From NCBI GenBank assembly GCA_000771265.1, contig JDUB01000005.1:151504-215503 (forward strand): DNA of 64,000 nt, written 5' to 3'. The translations under genes and the position numbers were made by a program. The notes beneath the pieces are model-generated. The model saw only the letters and a program-made list of their open reading frames with translations. It ran no database searches and was not told where the DNA came from. This stretch comes from Bifidobacterium thermophilum DSM 20210. GTDB taxonomy: Bacteria; Actinomycetota; Actinomycetes; Actinomycetales; Bifidobacteriaceae. Below, in pieces: positions 8,477 through 18,300 of this stretch. Numbering within the stretch: the stretch's first letter is position 1; each line of letters starts with the position of its first letter.

Positions 8477-9760
8477 TTATTTTTCCTCCAATACGGCTTG
8501 CATGGCCGCGTTCTCGCCTCGTGCCAGGCGACGGTCGATCACATTCATCAGGTGCTGTGCGATGGCGGGAACGCCGATTTCCTCGACGAGTTCCGCGAAG
8601 AATCCTTGGACCACCAGTTTGCGCGCCTCGGTTTCGCTGATGCCCCTGGATTCGAGGTAGAACAGTTCCTCGTCGTCGAAACGGCCCACCGAGCTGGCAT
8701 GGCCTGCACCGACGATATTGCCGTTCTCGATCTCCAGGTTCGGCTCGGAATCCGCGATGGCGCCCGGCGTGAGCACCAGATTCCTGTTGAGCTCGTAGGA
8801 GTCGGTGCCGGGGGCGGTCGGTTCAATCAGCGCGTTGCCCACCCATGTGGAATGCGCGCCCTTGCCGCTCAGCGCGCCCTTGTAGACGACACGGGACTTG
8901 CATTCGGGGTAGTTGTGCACGACCATCGTCCGATGCTCGATATGCTCGCCGGGATCGGCGAAATAGATGCCGAGCATGTTGAGATCGCCCTGGGCACCGC
9001 CGAAATCCTGGTCCATGCGGATACGCACAACGTCACCGCCGAGCGTCACCACGGAATGCCGCAACGAGGCTCCCGCCCCGACACGGATGCGGTGGTTGCC
9101 CACATGCTTGGAGCCCTTGTCCCATTCCTGCACGAAGGTCGTGGAGATATGGGAATCCGCTCCTGTCGCGATTTCCACGCCTTCAGCGATACGGGCAAGA
9201 CCGTCATGCTCGACGATGATATCGCCGTGCGCACGATCCTCCGCAACGATGACCAGATGGACCGCATCAAACTCGTCACCGCCGCCGTGGATATGCACGA
9301 GCACCGGCGTGTCGATTTCGCCGCGCAAGCGTATTACGGTAGCCGTCTTGCCGCTGGCCCATTCGACCGCGGAAACCCGGTCGTTCGGCATCATCACGGT
9401 TCCTGAGGGCTGCTCCCCCATCGCGACCTGTGTCACGTCAACATGCCCGGCATCGACAGGACGTCCCTCGGTGTCGGTGACCGAGATGCTTGTTTTGCCG
9501 CTCGGCTCGAACACGTCGAAGAATTCCTCGATGCGTTCAATCGGCGTGTATCGCCAATCCTCTTGTTTTCGGGTCGGCTGCTTGAAGTCGCCCACCTCGA
9601 AGGAACGTGGTTCACGGTCCGCACTCGACGGCATGGCCGCGGGGAACGCATACGGGTCATGCGGGTCGGCTTGCGGGACCTTGATCTCCGTATCCTTCGG
9701 CTGGGTTTGCGATTGTACGTCCTGTACGTTCTGCATTGTGTTCTGCTCTTGTTCTGCCAT
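8477..9760 (-). CDS. sufD: SufD, Fe-S scaffold subunit
   Basis: This 427-residue protein has a SUFBD core beta-helix domain in its second half. Segments such as HSTWVGNALIEP, LTPGAIADSEPNLEIEN and GHASSVGRFDDEELFYLESR carry the conserved histidine and the ASSV pattern of the family. The first 50 residues are a Gln- and Glu-rich, low-conservation lead. SufD partners SufB and SufC in the SufBC2D scaffold. The gene lies three bases downstream of sufB and one base upstream of sufC. The N-terminal start is the ATG at 9760; alternatives inside the Gln-rich lead cannot be excluded. Confidence 0.95.
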   Translation of the reverse strand: MAEQEQNTMQNVQDVQSQTQPKDTEIKVPQADPHDPYAFPAAMPSSADREPRSFEVGDFKQPTRKQEDWRYTPIERIEEFFDVFEPSGKTSISVTDTEGRPVDAGHVDVTQVAMGEQPSGTVMMPNDRVSAVEWASGKTATVIRLRGEIDTPVLVHIHGGGDEFDAVHLVIVAEDRAHGDIIVEHDGLARIAEGVEIATGADSHISTTFVQEWDKGSKHVGNHRIRVGAGASLRHSVVTLGGDVVRIRMDQDFGGAQGDLNMLGIYFADPGEHIEHRTMVVHNYPECKSRVVYKGALSGKGAHSTWVGNALIEPTAPGTDSYELNRNLVLTPGAIADSEPNLEIENGNIVGAGHASSVGRFDDEELFYLESRGISETEARKLVVQGFFAELVEEIGVPAIAQHLMNVIDRRLARGENAAMQAVLEEK

Positions 9761-9763
9761 GGA

Positions 9764-11260
9764 TCAGCCTACCGATCCTTCCATCTGCAATTCGACGAGC
9801 CTGTTGAGCTCAAGCGCGTATTCCATCGGCAGCTCGCGGCTAATCGGCTCGACGAAGCCGCGGACGATCATGCCCATGGCCTCCTTCTCTTCGAGACCAC
9901 GGCTCATGAGATAGAACAGCTGGTCTTCGGAAACCTTGGAAACAGTCGCCTCATGGGCCATGGATACGTCATCCTCGCGCACATCGACATGCGGATACGT
10001 GTCGGAGCGGGAGAAATCATCAACCAGCAGGGCATCGCACACGACCGACGAACTCGAGCCTTCAGCTCCGTCGACGATTTTCACGAGTCCACGATAAGCA
10101 GAACGACCGCCGCCGCGTGAAATGGACTTCGCCACGATCGTGGAGCTGGTGTGGGGTGCGAGATGAATCATCTTCGCGCCCGTATCCTGATACTGCCCCT
10201 TGCCGGCGAAACCGAGGGACATGGTGGATGCCTTGGCATACGGCTCGGCGAGTATGCATGCCGGGTACTTCATGGTTGCCTTGGATCCGATGTTGCCATC
10301 GACCCATTCCATTGTGCCGCCTTCACGCACGTATGCGCGCTGAGTGACGAGGTTGTACACATTGTTCGACCAGTTCTGCACTGTCGTGTAGCGTACGCGG
10401 GCATGCTTTTCGACGACTATTTCGACGATGGCGGCGTGCAGCGAGTCCGTTGAGTATATCGGCGCGGTGCACCCTTCGACGTAATGCACGTAGGAGCCTT
10501 CGTCAGCGATGATGAGCGTGCGCTCGAACTGACCCATATTCGGCGTGTTGATGCGGAAATAGGCCTGGAGTGGAATATCGACGTGTACGCCCTTTGGCAC
10601 GTAGACGAAGGAACCGCCCGACCATGCCGCGGTGTTCAGTGCGCCGAACTTGTTGTCTTCCGGCGGCACGACCTTGCCGAAATACTTGCGGACCAAATCA
10701 GGGTATTCGCGGACCGCGGTATCGGTGTCAACGAAGATCACGCCCTGTTTCTTCAGATCATCGCGAATCGAATTGTAGATGACCTCGGATTCGTACTGCG
10801 CCGCGACGCCGGAGACCAGACGCTTCTTCTCCGCTTCCGGGATGCCGAGCTTGTCGTAGGTATTGCGGATATCGTCGGGAAGATCCTCCCAACGCTTCGC
10901 CTGCTCCTTGATCGGCTTGACATAGTACTTGAAATCGTCGGCGTTGAAGCCGCTCAAATCAACGCCCCACGAGGGCATCGGCTTGTCGACGAAAGCCTTG
11001 TAGCCGCGCAGACGCATGTCAAGCATCCATTGCGGCTCGTGCTTGTCGGCCGAAATGGCCCTTACGACGTTCTCGTCAATGCCTTTCTTCGCCGCTTCGC
11101 CGGCTGCGTCGGAATCATGCCAGCCGTAGTTGTAGTCACCGAACTGGCTGATGATCTCGTCATCCTGCTTGATCTTGTCCTCGTTGACGCGGGAACGGTC
11201 AGCCACATACTGGCTCATTTCCACGTCTTCCGCGGCGTTTGGTGTGTGTTCGCTCGCCAC
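9764..11260 (-). CDS. sufB: SufB, Fe-S scaffold subunit
   Basis: This 498-residue protein is the Fe-S scaffold subunit SufB, the largest component of the SufBC2D complex. Diagnostic segments are [45 protein letters not shown] (with the conserved cysteine), [14 protein letters not shown] and [20 protein letters not shown]. The start is a GTG at 11260 with GGAGG nine bases upstream. It is the first gene of the operon sufB-D-C-S; no SufR-type regulator gene is next to it. An iron-regulator half-site candidate lies 34 bases upstream (see separate entry). Confidence 0.97.
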   Translation of the reverse strand: MASEHTPNAAEDVEMSQYVADRSRVNEDKIKQDDEIISQFGDYNYGWHDSDAAGEAAKKGIDENVVRAISADKHEPQWMLDMRLRGYKAFVDKPMPSWGVDLSGFNADDFKYYVKPIKEQAKRWEDLPDDIRNTYDKLGIPEAEKKRLVSGVAAQYESEVIYNSIRDDLKKQGVIFVDTDTAVREYPDLVRKYFGKVVPPEDNKFGALNTAAWSGGSFVYVPKGVHVDIPLQAYFRINTPNMGQFERTLIIADEGSYVHYVEGCTAPIYSTDSLHAAIVEIVVEKHARVRYTTVQNWSNNVYNLVTQRAYVREGGTMEWVDGNIGSKATMKYPACILAEPYAKASTMSLGFAGKGQYQDTGAKMIHLAPHTSSTIVAKSISRGGGRSAYRGLVKIVDGAEGSSSSVVCDALLVDDFSRSDTYPHVDVREDDVSMAHEATVSKVSEDQLFYLMSRGLEEKEAMGMIVRGFVEPISRELPMEYALELNRLVELQMEGSVG

Positions 11261-11293
11261 CGTACGCTGCCTCCATTCATTCGTTGTTCCATC

Positions 11294-11303
11294 GCTAACC
11301 TAA
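11294..11303 (-). promoter_or_regulatory. Candidate DtxR/IdeR half-site upstream of sufB
   Basis: On the minus strand the ten bases TTAGGTTAGC match the left half of the 19-base DtxR/IdeR iron box consensus, while the right half does not match. It is 34-43 bases before the sufB GTG. It may also form part of the -10 region. Confidence 0.35.
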
Positions 11304-11388
11304 CAGACCGGGGCGGAAAACACTAGGGGTTGTCCGAACTACGCCTCATGCGAAATCGGATTGTGATACGTATAGGCGTGTCGAAATG

Positions 11389-11424
11389 AATGCGCCTGCA
11401 CAACTTGGGATGTGCAGGCGCATT
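11389..11424 (-). terminator. Hairpin terminator downstream of pyrG
   Basis: A 14-base-pair perfect stem (AATGCGCCTGCACA and its complement) with an eight-base loop lies 46 bases beyond the pyrG stop. On the minus strand it is followed by a modest T-rich stretch, TTCATTTCG. It sits between pyrG and the sufB promoter region, where it would stop pyrG transcription coming from the opposite side of the gap. Confidence 0.65.
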
Positions 11425-11470
11425 CGTGGTTCCGGTCAATGATGCCGGCTGTTTCGCACGTCAGTCACAG

Positions 11471-13138
11471 TTAGTCTTGGTCGGCCGCCTGATGATCCAA
11501 GGCCGCCTTGACCAGACCCGCGAACAGCGGATGCGGGCGGGTCGGGCGGGACTTGAACTCCGGGTGTGCCTGGGTGCCCACATAGAACGGGTGGACATCC
11601 TGCGGAAGCTCCACGAACTCGGTGAGTTCACCGTCCGGGCTTTCGCCGGAAATCCGCAGGCCGCCGTCACGCAGCTGCTGCTTGTAGTTGACGTTGACTT
11701 CGTAACGGTGACGATGACGCTCAGTCACGTGGGTGCTGCCATAGAGCTGAGCGACCAAGGAATCCTCCTCGAGGTTCGCCGGGTAGGAGCCCAGGCGCAT
11801 GGTGTGGCCCATATCGCCGTGGCCGGCGACGATGTCCTTCTGCTCTTCCATTGTGGCGATGACCGGGTTCTTGCAATCAGGCTCGAATTCAGTGGAGTTC
11901 GCATCCTCAAGGCCGAGCACGTCGCGCGCATACTCGATGACCATGGACTGGAGTCCAAGGCACAGGCCGAGCGCCGGAAGGCCAGTCTCGCGGGCGAACT
12001 TCAGCGCGCCGATCTTGCCTTCGATGCCGCGGATACCGAAACCGCCAGGAATCACGATGCCGTCGACGTTGTTGAGCGCCGCCTTCGCACCTTCCCAGGT
12101 CTCGCACAGGTCGGCCGCGACCCACTTGACGTTGACCTTGGCGTAGTTGGCGAAACCGCCGGCCTTGATTGCCTCGGTGACGGACAGGTAGGCGTCCGGC
12201 AGATCGATGTACTTGCCGACGATAGCGACGTTCACCTCATGCTTGGGGTGGTGCACGCGCTCGAGCAGATCCTCCCACTCGGCCCAATCCACATCGTGGA
12301 ACGGCAGGCCGAGTTCGCGCACGACGTAGGCGTCCAGTCCCTCGTCGAACAGAATCTTCGGCACGTCGTAGATGCTCGGGGCGTCCACGCAGTTGACCAC
12401 GCCTTCAGGGTCGACATCGCACATAAGCGAAATCTTGTCCTTGATGGACTGGTTGAGCGTGCGGTCGGAACGCAGCACGAGCGCGTCCGGGGTGATGCCC
12501 AGCTGGCGCAGCATCATCACGGAATGCTGGGTCGGCTTGGTTTTCAGTTCATGCGCGGCGGAGATGTACGGTACCAGGGAGACGTGCACGAACATGCAGT
12601 TCTCCGGACCGAGTTCGCGACGCACCTGGCGTGCGGCCTCGAGGAACGGCTGGGATTCGATGTCACCGACCGTGCCACCGATTTCGGTGATGATCACGTC
12701 GACATCGTCCGCGGCCTGGGCGCGCATACGGCTCTTGATTTCGTTGGTGATATGCGGAATCACCTGCACGCACTGGCCGAGATACTCGCCGGCGCGCTCC
12801 TTGCGCAGCACGGATTGGTAGATCTGACCAGTGGTGACGTTCGCCTTCTGGCTGAGGAAGACATCGAGGAAACGCTCATAGTGGCCGATGTCGAGATCGG
12901 TTTCGGCACCGTCCTCGGTGACATAGACCTCACCGTGCTGGAACGGGTTCATTGTGCCAGGATCGACGTTGATGTAAGGATCGAGTTTCTGCTGAAGGAC
13001 GCGGATGCCGCGGCTACGCAGCAGGCGTCCGAGGGATGAGGCGGTCAGCCCCTTACCGAGGGAGGAAACCACGCCTCCGGTGACGAAAATATGCTTGGTG
13101 ACGTGTTCCGATGCATTGCCATGTTGTCTTCTTGCCAT
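11471..13138 (-). CDS. pyrG: CTP synthase PyrG
   Basis: This is a 555-residue CTP synthase, which aminates UTP to CTP using glutamine. The N-terminal synthetase domain begins with [20 protein letters not shown]. The C-terminal class I glutamine amidotransferase domain carries GLCLGLQ with the catalytic cysteine and HPEFKSRP with the catalytic histidine. The ATG at 13138 has GGAG upstream and gives the normal length. A reading extended to 13360 would pass through the unusual repeat-rich leader and is rejected. The 5' region is a long, low-GC stretch that may hold regulatory structure. Confidence 0.97.
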   Translation of the reverse strand: MARRQHGNASEHVTKHIFVTGGVVSSLGKGLTASSLGRLLRSRGIRVLQQKLDPYINVDPGTMNPFQHGEVYVTEDGAETDLDIGHYERFLDVFLSQKANVTTGQIYQSVLRKERAGEYLGQCVQVIPHITNEIKSRMRAQAADDVDVIITEIGGTVGDIESQPFLEAARQVRRELGPENCMFVHVSLVPYISAAHELKTKPTQHSVMMLRQLGITPDALVLRSDRTLNQSIKDKISLMCDVDPEGVVNCVDAPSIYDVPKILFDEGLDAYVVRELGLPFHDVDWAEWEDLLERVHHPKHEVNVAIVGKYIDLPDAYLSVTEAIKAGGFANYAKVNVKWVAADLCETWEGAKAALNNVDGIVIPGGFGIRGIEGKIGALKFARETGLPALGLCLGLQSMVIEYARDVLGLEDANSTEFEPDCKNPVIATMEEQKDIVAGHGDMGHTMRLGSYPANLEEDSLVAQLYGSTHVTERHRHRYEVNVNYKQQLRDGGLRISGESPDGELTEFVELPQDVHPFYVGTQAHPEFKSRPTRPHPLFAGLVKAALDHQAADQD

Positions 13139-13569
13139 GGAACTCCAATCTATCATCTCGCCATGACCCGGCGTGTTATGTTGCTGCGAGGAGAAAGACA
13201 GCTCAGTGAAAATCTCAATTTCTCGACCATAAGCCGATATTCTGCGAGATTTTGAGAAGAAAGTCTTCAAATCTCGCGTCAGCAGGCGTTTCCCAAGAGA
13301 CATTGAGATTCCGCTGTGTTTGTGACGAAATGCACCGGTGCCGAAATGCTTGGAATTCAACGAATCTCAGCTTCGTTGAATTCCAGATATCACCCCAGGA
13401 ATCCAACAATCTCCCGAAATGTACCTTGGGACGGATATATTGAGACATTTCTCTCAATTTCTCGATGAATTCGGCACATCGACGAGATATTCAGAACATT
13501 GCTGTGATATTGCCGGTGCCATCGCCAACATGCGTTGACCAACTGACAAAATCCGTGAAAGCAAGCAAA
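13139..13569. other. Low-GC intergenic stretch between pyrG and alpha-amylase with repeated GAGAT/ATCTC motifs
   Basis: This is a 431-base stretch with no convincing gene. It is visibly richer in A and T than its surroundings. The short motif AATCTC or GAGATT recurs at about seven places. The 14-mer TCTCAATTTCTCGA occurs twice (13213-13226 and 13452-13465). A perfect 14-base-pair inverted repeat lies at 13351-13385, and a second, imperfect one (GCGAGATTT/AAATCTCGC) at 13245-13276. Short ORFs here have no recognisable product. It contains the pyrG 5' region and the alpha-amylase 3' region. Confidence 0.6.
13351..13385. repeat. 14-bp perfect inverted repeat with 7-base loop
   Basis: TGGAATTCAACGAA (13351-13364) and its perfect complement TTCGTTGAATTCCA (13372-13385) enclose TCTCAGC. 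It lies about 215 bases upstream of pyrG and 185 bases downstream of the amylase gene. There is no T run on either side. Confidence 0.8.
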
Positions 13570-15099
13570 TCAGTTCCCGTACCAATCTGGGTCGGAGGCG
13601 TCGCGGGCGGCGGTGCCGTGCCAGGTGGAGGGCGTGGCGGCCACGTGGATGGCGATTGCTGAACCGGCGGGCACGGTCGCGTTGAGTTTGCCGTCGATGC
13701 CGATATGCACTTTCGACGAGCAGTCGCCGCTGGCGTAGACATTGCAGTAGTCGCCTGCGGGCATCGACGTGGAATACGACACGGTGGCGTCGTTCTCGCC
13801 GTTGTTGATCACGATGTAGGCCCGGGCGCCACGGCCGAAGCCGATCACGTTATCGCCGTCGTCATGCCAGTCGGTCATACGTGCGGACCCGGCGACATTG
13901 TGCCAGCCGATCATGCCGCGAATCGCCGTCCACCGCTGCGTGCACGTCCAATCCGAGCCTGTGCCGCATGTGGTGTCGGGAACGGATGTCTTGGTCGCCC
14001 CTGGGGCTCCGTCGTCAGATTTCTCGTATTCGTAGCCGGAGAAGATGTTCGGCGTGCTGTACGGGTAGGCGAGCATGAAGGCGTTGGCCAGCAGATAGGA
14101 GTTTTCGTCTCGGTATGTCAGGGTCATGCCGTTGCGTTCGGTATCCCAATTGGTGACGAATATCGCCGCGTCACCGCTGGGCACCAGATTGCTCGTGATG
14201 TCTTTGATTGATTTGGTGCCACCGACCAGCGAATTCGAGAAGAAGGTCTTGAGCTGGTAGGCGTACTGGAATTCGGACACCTGCCCGGAACGCGTGTAGT
14301 TCTTCGGCTGGATGGCTGCGGCCTCGCTGACATTGCCGATGACCTCCTGCATCCACCAGATGTCGCTCAGGGAACGTCCGGTCTTCTGCGCCACGAGTTT
14401 CTTGATGGCGAGGACATCAGTATTGGAGATGTGTTTGACCGCGTCCACCCTGAAGCCGGCGACGCCGTATTTCAAGAGTTTGGCGAAATACGAAGCGAGC
14501 GTGTCACGCACATGGGCGGATGATGTGTCAAGGTCCTGCAATCCGGAGACACGGCAATCCTGCACGTTCTCCTGGTCGGTGTAGTTGATGACATCCGTGT
14601 CGCAGGTGTGGAAGTCCTTCGCGGTGTATCCGATGGCGGGGAAATCGCCCTTCGCGTCGAAGGAGCTGCCGCCGGTACCGGTGCCGCTACCCTGGTCGAC
14701 GCCGGTTGTGTGGTTGATAACGGCGTCGGCGATGACGCCGACCCCTGCGGCCTTGCAGGTGGCGACCATGGATTTGAACTCCTGTTCGGTTCCTTCCTTG
14801 GAGTTCAAGTTGTAGCTCACCGGCTGATAGGACGTCCACCATTGAGTGCCTTTGATGGATTCCTGCGGCGGAGAGACCTGAACGTACGCCACACCTTCAG
14901 GTCCGAGGGTATCCGTACATTCCTTGGCGACTGACTTCCAGTTGGCTTGGAACATAGTCACGATGACATCGCTGCGGTAGCTTGCCGGATCGAAATCAGC
15001 GGGGACACCGGTCGGTGTGCGGAATGTCGCTACGGTAAGGCCTGCGCTGACGGCGATGCACAGCACGGCGACCACAATGGTTCTGATGCGTTGTTTCAT
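13570..15099 (-). CDS. Secreted alpha-amylase, GH13 (subfamily 32-like)
   Basis: This is a 509-residue secreted alpha-amylase that cleaves internal alpha-1,4 bonds of starch. The ATG at 15099 has GGAGG five bases upstream. Residues 1-26 form a signal peptide (KQRIR, then a hydrophobic core). The GH13 core spans about residues 42-400: the nucleophile is in GFRVDAVKH (D219), the acid/base in WWMQEVIGN (E252), and the third aspartate in FVTNWDTERN (D319). That last motif has Trp where most GH13 enzymes have His. The C-terminal 90 residues form the domain C beta-sandwich. It closely resembles the N-terminal half of the adjacent amylopullulanase, so the two are probably duplicates. No sortase motif or binding module is present. 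Confidence 0.93.
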   Translation of the reverse strand: MKQRIRTIVVAVLCIAVSAGLTVATFRTPTGVPADFDPASYRSDVIVTMFQANWKSVAKECTDTLGPEGVAYVQVSPPQESIKGTQWWTSYQPVSYNLNSKEGTEQEFKSMVATCKAAGVGVIADAVINHTTGVDQGSGTGTGGSSFDAKGDFPAIGYTAKDFHTCDTDVINYTDQENVQDCRVSGLQDLDTSSAHVRDTLASYFAKLLKYGVAGFRVDAVKHISNTDVLAIKKLVAQKTGRSLSDIWWMQEVIGNVSEAAAIQPKNYTRSGQVSEFQYAYQLKTFFSNSLVGGTKSIKDITSNLVPSGDAAIFVTNWDTERNGMTLTYRDENSYLLANAFMLAYPYSTPNIFSGYEYEKSDDGAPGATKTSVPDTTCGTGSDWTCTQRWTAIRGMIGWHNVAGSARMTDWHDDGDNVIGFGRGARAYIVINNGENDATVSYSTSMPAGDYCNVYASGDCSSKVHIGIDGKLNATVPAGSAIAIHVAATPSTWHGTAARDASDPDWYGN

Positions 15100-15126
15100 G
15101 GTTCCTCCGTTGGATGGGCTGACAGC

Positions 15127-15164
15127 ATTGTATGACGGGCAGCTTCGCCATGCAAACGTTCGCA
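15127..15164 (-). promoter_or_regulatory. Alpha-amylase promoter with overlapping LacI-type operator
   Basis: On the minus strand -35 TTGCAT and -10 TACAAT are separated by exactly 17 bases, with the -10 about 28 bases before the amylase start. The near-palindrome TGCGAACGTTTGCA (15151-15164) has the central AACGTT of LacI-family operators and overlaps the -35 box, which is the expected position for a repressor. Confidence 0.7.
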
Positions 15165-15217
15165 GACGGTGGTGGACGCTCAAGCATATTAGGACACAAA
15201 CCAGCGCAAACAATGAC

Positions 15218-15255
15218 AACGGGTGACGAACGCTGTCATGCGTTCGTCACCCGTT
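15218..15255 (-). terminator. Hairpin terminator candidate downstream of apuB
   Basis: A 16-base-pair perfect stem (AACGGGTGACGAACGC and its complement) with a six-base loop lies 50 bases beyond the apuB stop and before the amylase promoter. The following minus-strand bases are only partly T-rich (TTGTCATTGTTTG). It separates the two starch genes into independent transcripts. Confidence 0.65.
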
Positions 15256-15304
15256 GGTGGGCCAGCCTGACATGAAGTCAGACTAGGCGTTGTGAGGCAG
15301 CAGG

Positions 15305-18300
15305 CTAGTCACGATGTGAGCCGTTCCTTGCCTTGCGCTCCCCCGCCAGCGACATCGCACCGGCCAGAGCCAGTGCCATGCACACGAGGATGGCACCTGC
15401 GACGGAAGCGCCGGTCTTTGCAAGGTCCGCAGGCTTGTTTGCGGCCTGTGCGGCGGACTTGCTGTCCTGGGGTTTCTGTGCCGGCTTCTGCGTAGGCTGT
15501 TGGGCCGCCTTGTCACCAGTGTTGTCGCCGGGCGTATCCGTCGCTCCCTTCGGCGCGAAGGCGAGCACCGCGGCGGACAGGGCCGGGACCGTGTATCCGG
15601 CACCGGAGACCGTGGCGGTCTTCGCCTCGGACGGATCAGCCGTGACCGCGCCATCGGAAACCAGCAGCTTGTAGTCGCCGGCAGTCAGGCCGGATACTGT
15701 GGCATCCGTGTCATTGGCGTTGAGCACAACCACGTACGTGCCATCGTCGTCCTTGACCTGGTAGGCGACCACACCGTCCTTGGCCTCAAGGACCTTGGTG
15801 TTCTGCGCAATCTGGTCGTAACTTGACATACGGAACGCCGCGATCTTCTTGCGCAGGGCGATCAGGCCCTTGACATACTCGGCGTTCGCGCCATAGTTGG
15901 CATCGTTAAGACGATCCCAATCAATGGCGTTGACCGAGTCGCCGGACTTGTAGCTGTTGCCGTCACCGTTCTTGGTGCGCAGGAACTCCTGTCCGAGCTG
16001 GATCTCAGAGATGCCCTGCGACAGGAACAGCGCGGAATCGGCGAGTTCGGCGCGCTTGGTGCGTGTCGCCTCGTCATCGTTCGGCACCGACTTGACGAGC
16101 TTGTCGTACAAGGTCAGATTGTCGTGGATTTCCGCGTACTGGACCACCTGGGAGGCGGTCTGGTAGTGGTCCTGCGCATTGCCGTTCCAGCAGGTGGTGG
16201 CGCCTTCGGTTGAATCGTACGGGCAGCCGAGCATATTGTGCAGAATCAGCTTCTCCTGGTCGGCCTTGCCGGAAACGAAGCCGGTGTCGGTGTCAGAGAA
16301 CACGGAGCCCTTAAGACCGTCACGGATCGAATCGTTGAAGAACGAGACGGTCGAACCGGTCTTGGTGCCGTTGAATCCGGTGTTGTCCAGCTCGTAGGCG
16401 TTGGGCTGGATGGACATCTTGGACTTGTCCATCGTGGAATTCATATCCCAGCCTTCGCCGACAATGATGATGCCCGGATCGATTTTGTCGAGGGCCGCGC
16501 GCACCGCCTTCATGGTTTCGAGATCCTCGAGGCCCATGAGGTCGAAGCGGAAGCCGTCGATATTATAATTCTTCGCCCAATACGTGACCGAATCGACGAT
16601 GTACTTGCGCATCATCGCCCGTTCGGAGGCAGTGTCGTTGCCGCAGCCGGAGTTGTTGACCATGGAGCCGTCCGCATTGTACCGGAAGTAGTATCCCGGG
16701 ACAGTGAGGTTGAACGGGTTCGTCGAGGCGTCGGCGACATGGTTGTAGACCACATCCATGATGACGCGCAGGCCGTTGTTGTGCAGCCCGTTGACCATTT
16801 CCTTGGCTTCGACGATTCGCGCGGCGGGATCACTCGCGTTCGACGAGTACGAGCCTTCCGGCACGTTGTAGTTCTCCGGGTCGTACCCCCAGTTGTAGTT
16901 GGAATCATCCAGTGCCTTGGTCTCGTCGACGCTCGCATAGTCGAACATCGGCTGGATCTGCACGTGGGTAATGCCCAGCTGCTTGAGGTAGTCAAGACCG
17001 GTCGCCTTGCCTTGAGAATTCTTGGTACCCGCTTCGACAACACCGAGGTACTTGCCGCGATTGGCTTCTGACACACCGGAGTTGGCGTTCTTGGTCAGAT
17101 CGCGGATGTGGGTCTCGGCGATCACCGCGTTGGACGACGAACCGAAGGACGGCATGCGGTTGAAGTCCTTGATGGACTTCTCCGCGTCGGACAGCACCAC
17201 GGAACGCTTGCCGTTGACCACGGCCGCGGTCGCGTACGGATCCGGCGAATAGTTCACCGTGTCGTCGGCGAAGGTGAGGCGGTACTGGTAGGCGGTATCC
17301 TTCTGGTCGCCGTCGATGGCGACGCTCCAGACGCCCTTGTCACCCTTGGTCATCGGCGAGGTGTACGCCTGCTCTGCGTCCGCGCTCGTGTCGGACTTGT
17401 AGACGACCAGGTCCACGCCCTTGGCGGTCGGGGCCCACACCTTGAAGGTGGTCTTGCTCTTGGTCCACGTGGCGCCAAGATCATCACCGTCGTAGGCATA
17501 GGTCTTGTCGAAGTCGTCGGTACGCACGATGGCACCGGCAACCGCAGTGGCGGAACCGATCTTGTCGCCCTTGTCGTTGGTCACGGCCACGGTGTACGCG
17601 CCATCGACTGCGAGATCGTCCTTCGTGGTGACGGTCAGGGTCGCCTTGTCGGCTTTCACGTCGGCGACGTCAACGGTTTTGCCGTTTTCGTCTGTGACGG
17701 TCGCGGTCACGTCGCTGGAAGGCTCGCCGCTGAGTTTGACGGCGATCTTCTTGGCATCGGCGATTTCCGCGCTGCGCACCGAAACGGTCAGGGACGGTTG
17801 TGCGGTGTAGACGGTCGGGTCGCCGGCGACCAGCCAGACCTCAGCCTTGCCTGTCTTGGTGGCGGAGTCGAATAACATAGAGTCGGCCGGGATGAAGTGA
17901 TTGGCGTCATCGGGGTCCTTGGCTGCCCAGGTGTCCCCGCCGTAGCGGCGCAGCAGGCCGATATCGCCGGCTGCGGACGTCGATGCGGCTGCGTAGTTGT
18001 ACCCCTTGAGCGTCCATGTGCTGACTTCGCCCCAGTCATCATGGCTGGTGAAGGTCTGGTGCGAATCAGCCGATCCGCTGCCCGACCACGTCCACAGATC
18101 CCACTGCGGGGTCTTGTTCGTGGTGTCGCCTGCGTTGAAGTACAGGCCGTCATCGCGGTAGTAATGGACGGTGACGTCCACGTCATAGCCGGTGCAGGAG
18201 CTGATGTAGTCCGCCGGTGCGGCGGTGAGCGTCTGCTCGAGGTCCGAGGCGGTGCCGTCCACCCAGATCTCTGCGGTGCCGTCGGCAGCGACCTTCACAT

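Noticed and set aside
13139..13360. N-terminal extension of PyrG to 13360 (629 codons)
   Set aside because: The extension passes through the repeat-rich low-GC leader and adds 74 residues without CTP synthase similarity; the ATG at 13138 has a ribosome binding site and gives the normal length.
15100..15219. N-terminal extension of the alpha-amylase to 15219
   Set aside because: It would run through the promoter and operator; the ATG at 15099 has GGAGG and is followed by a signal peptide.
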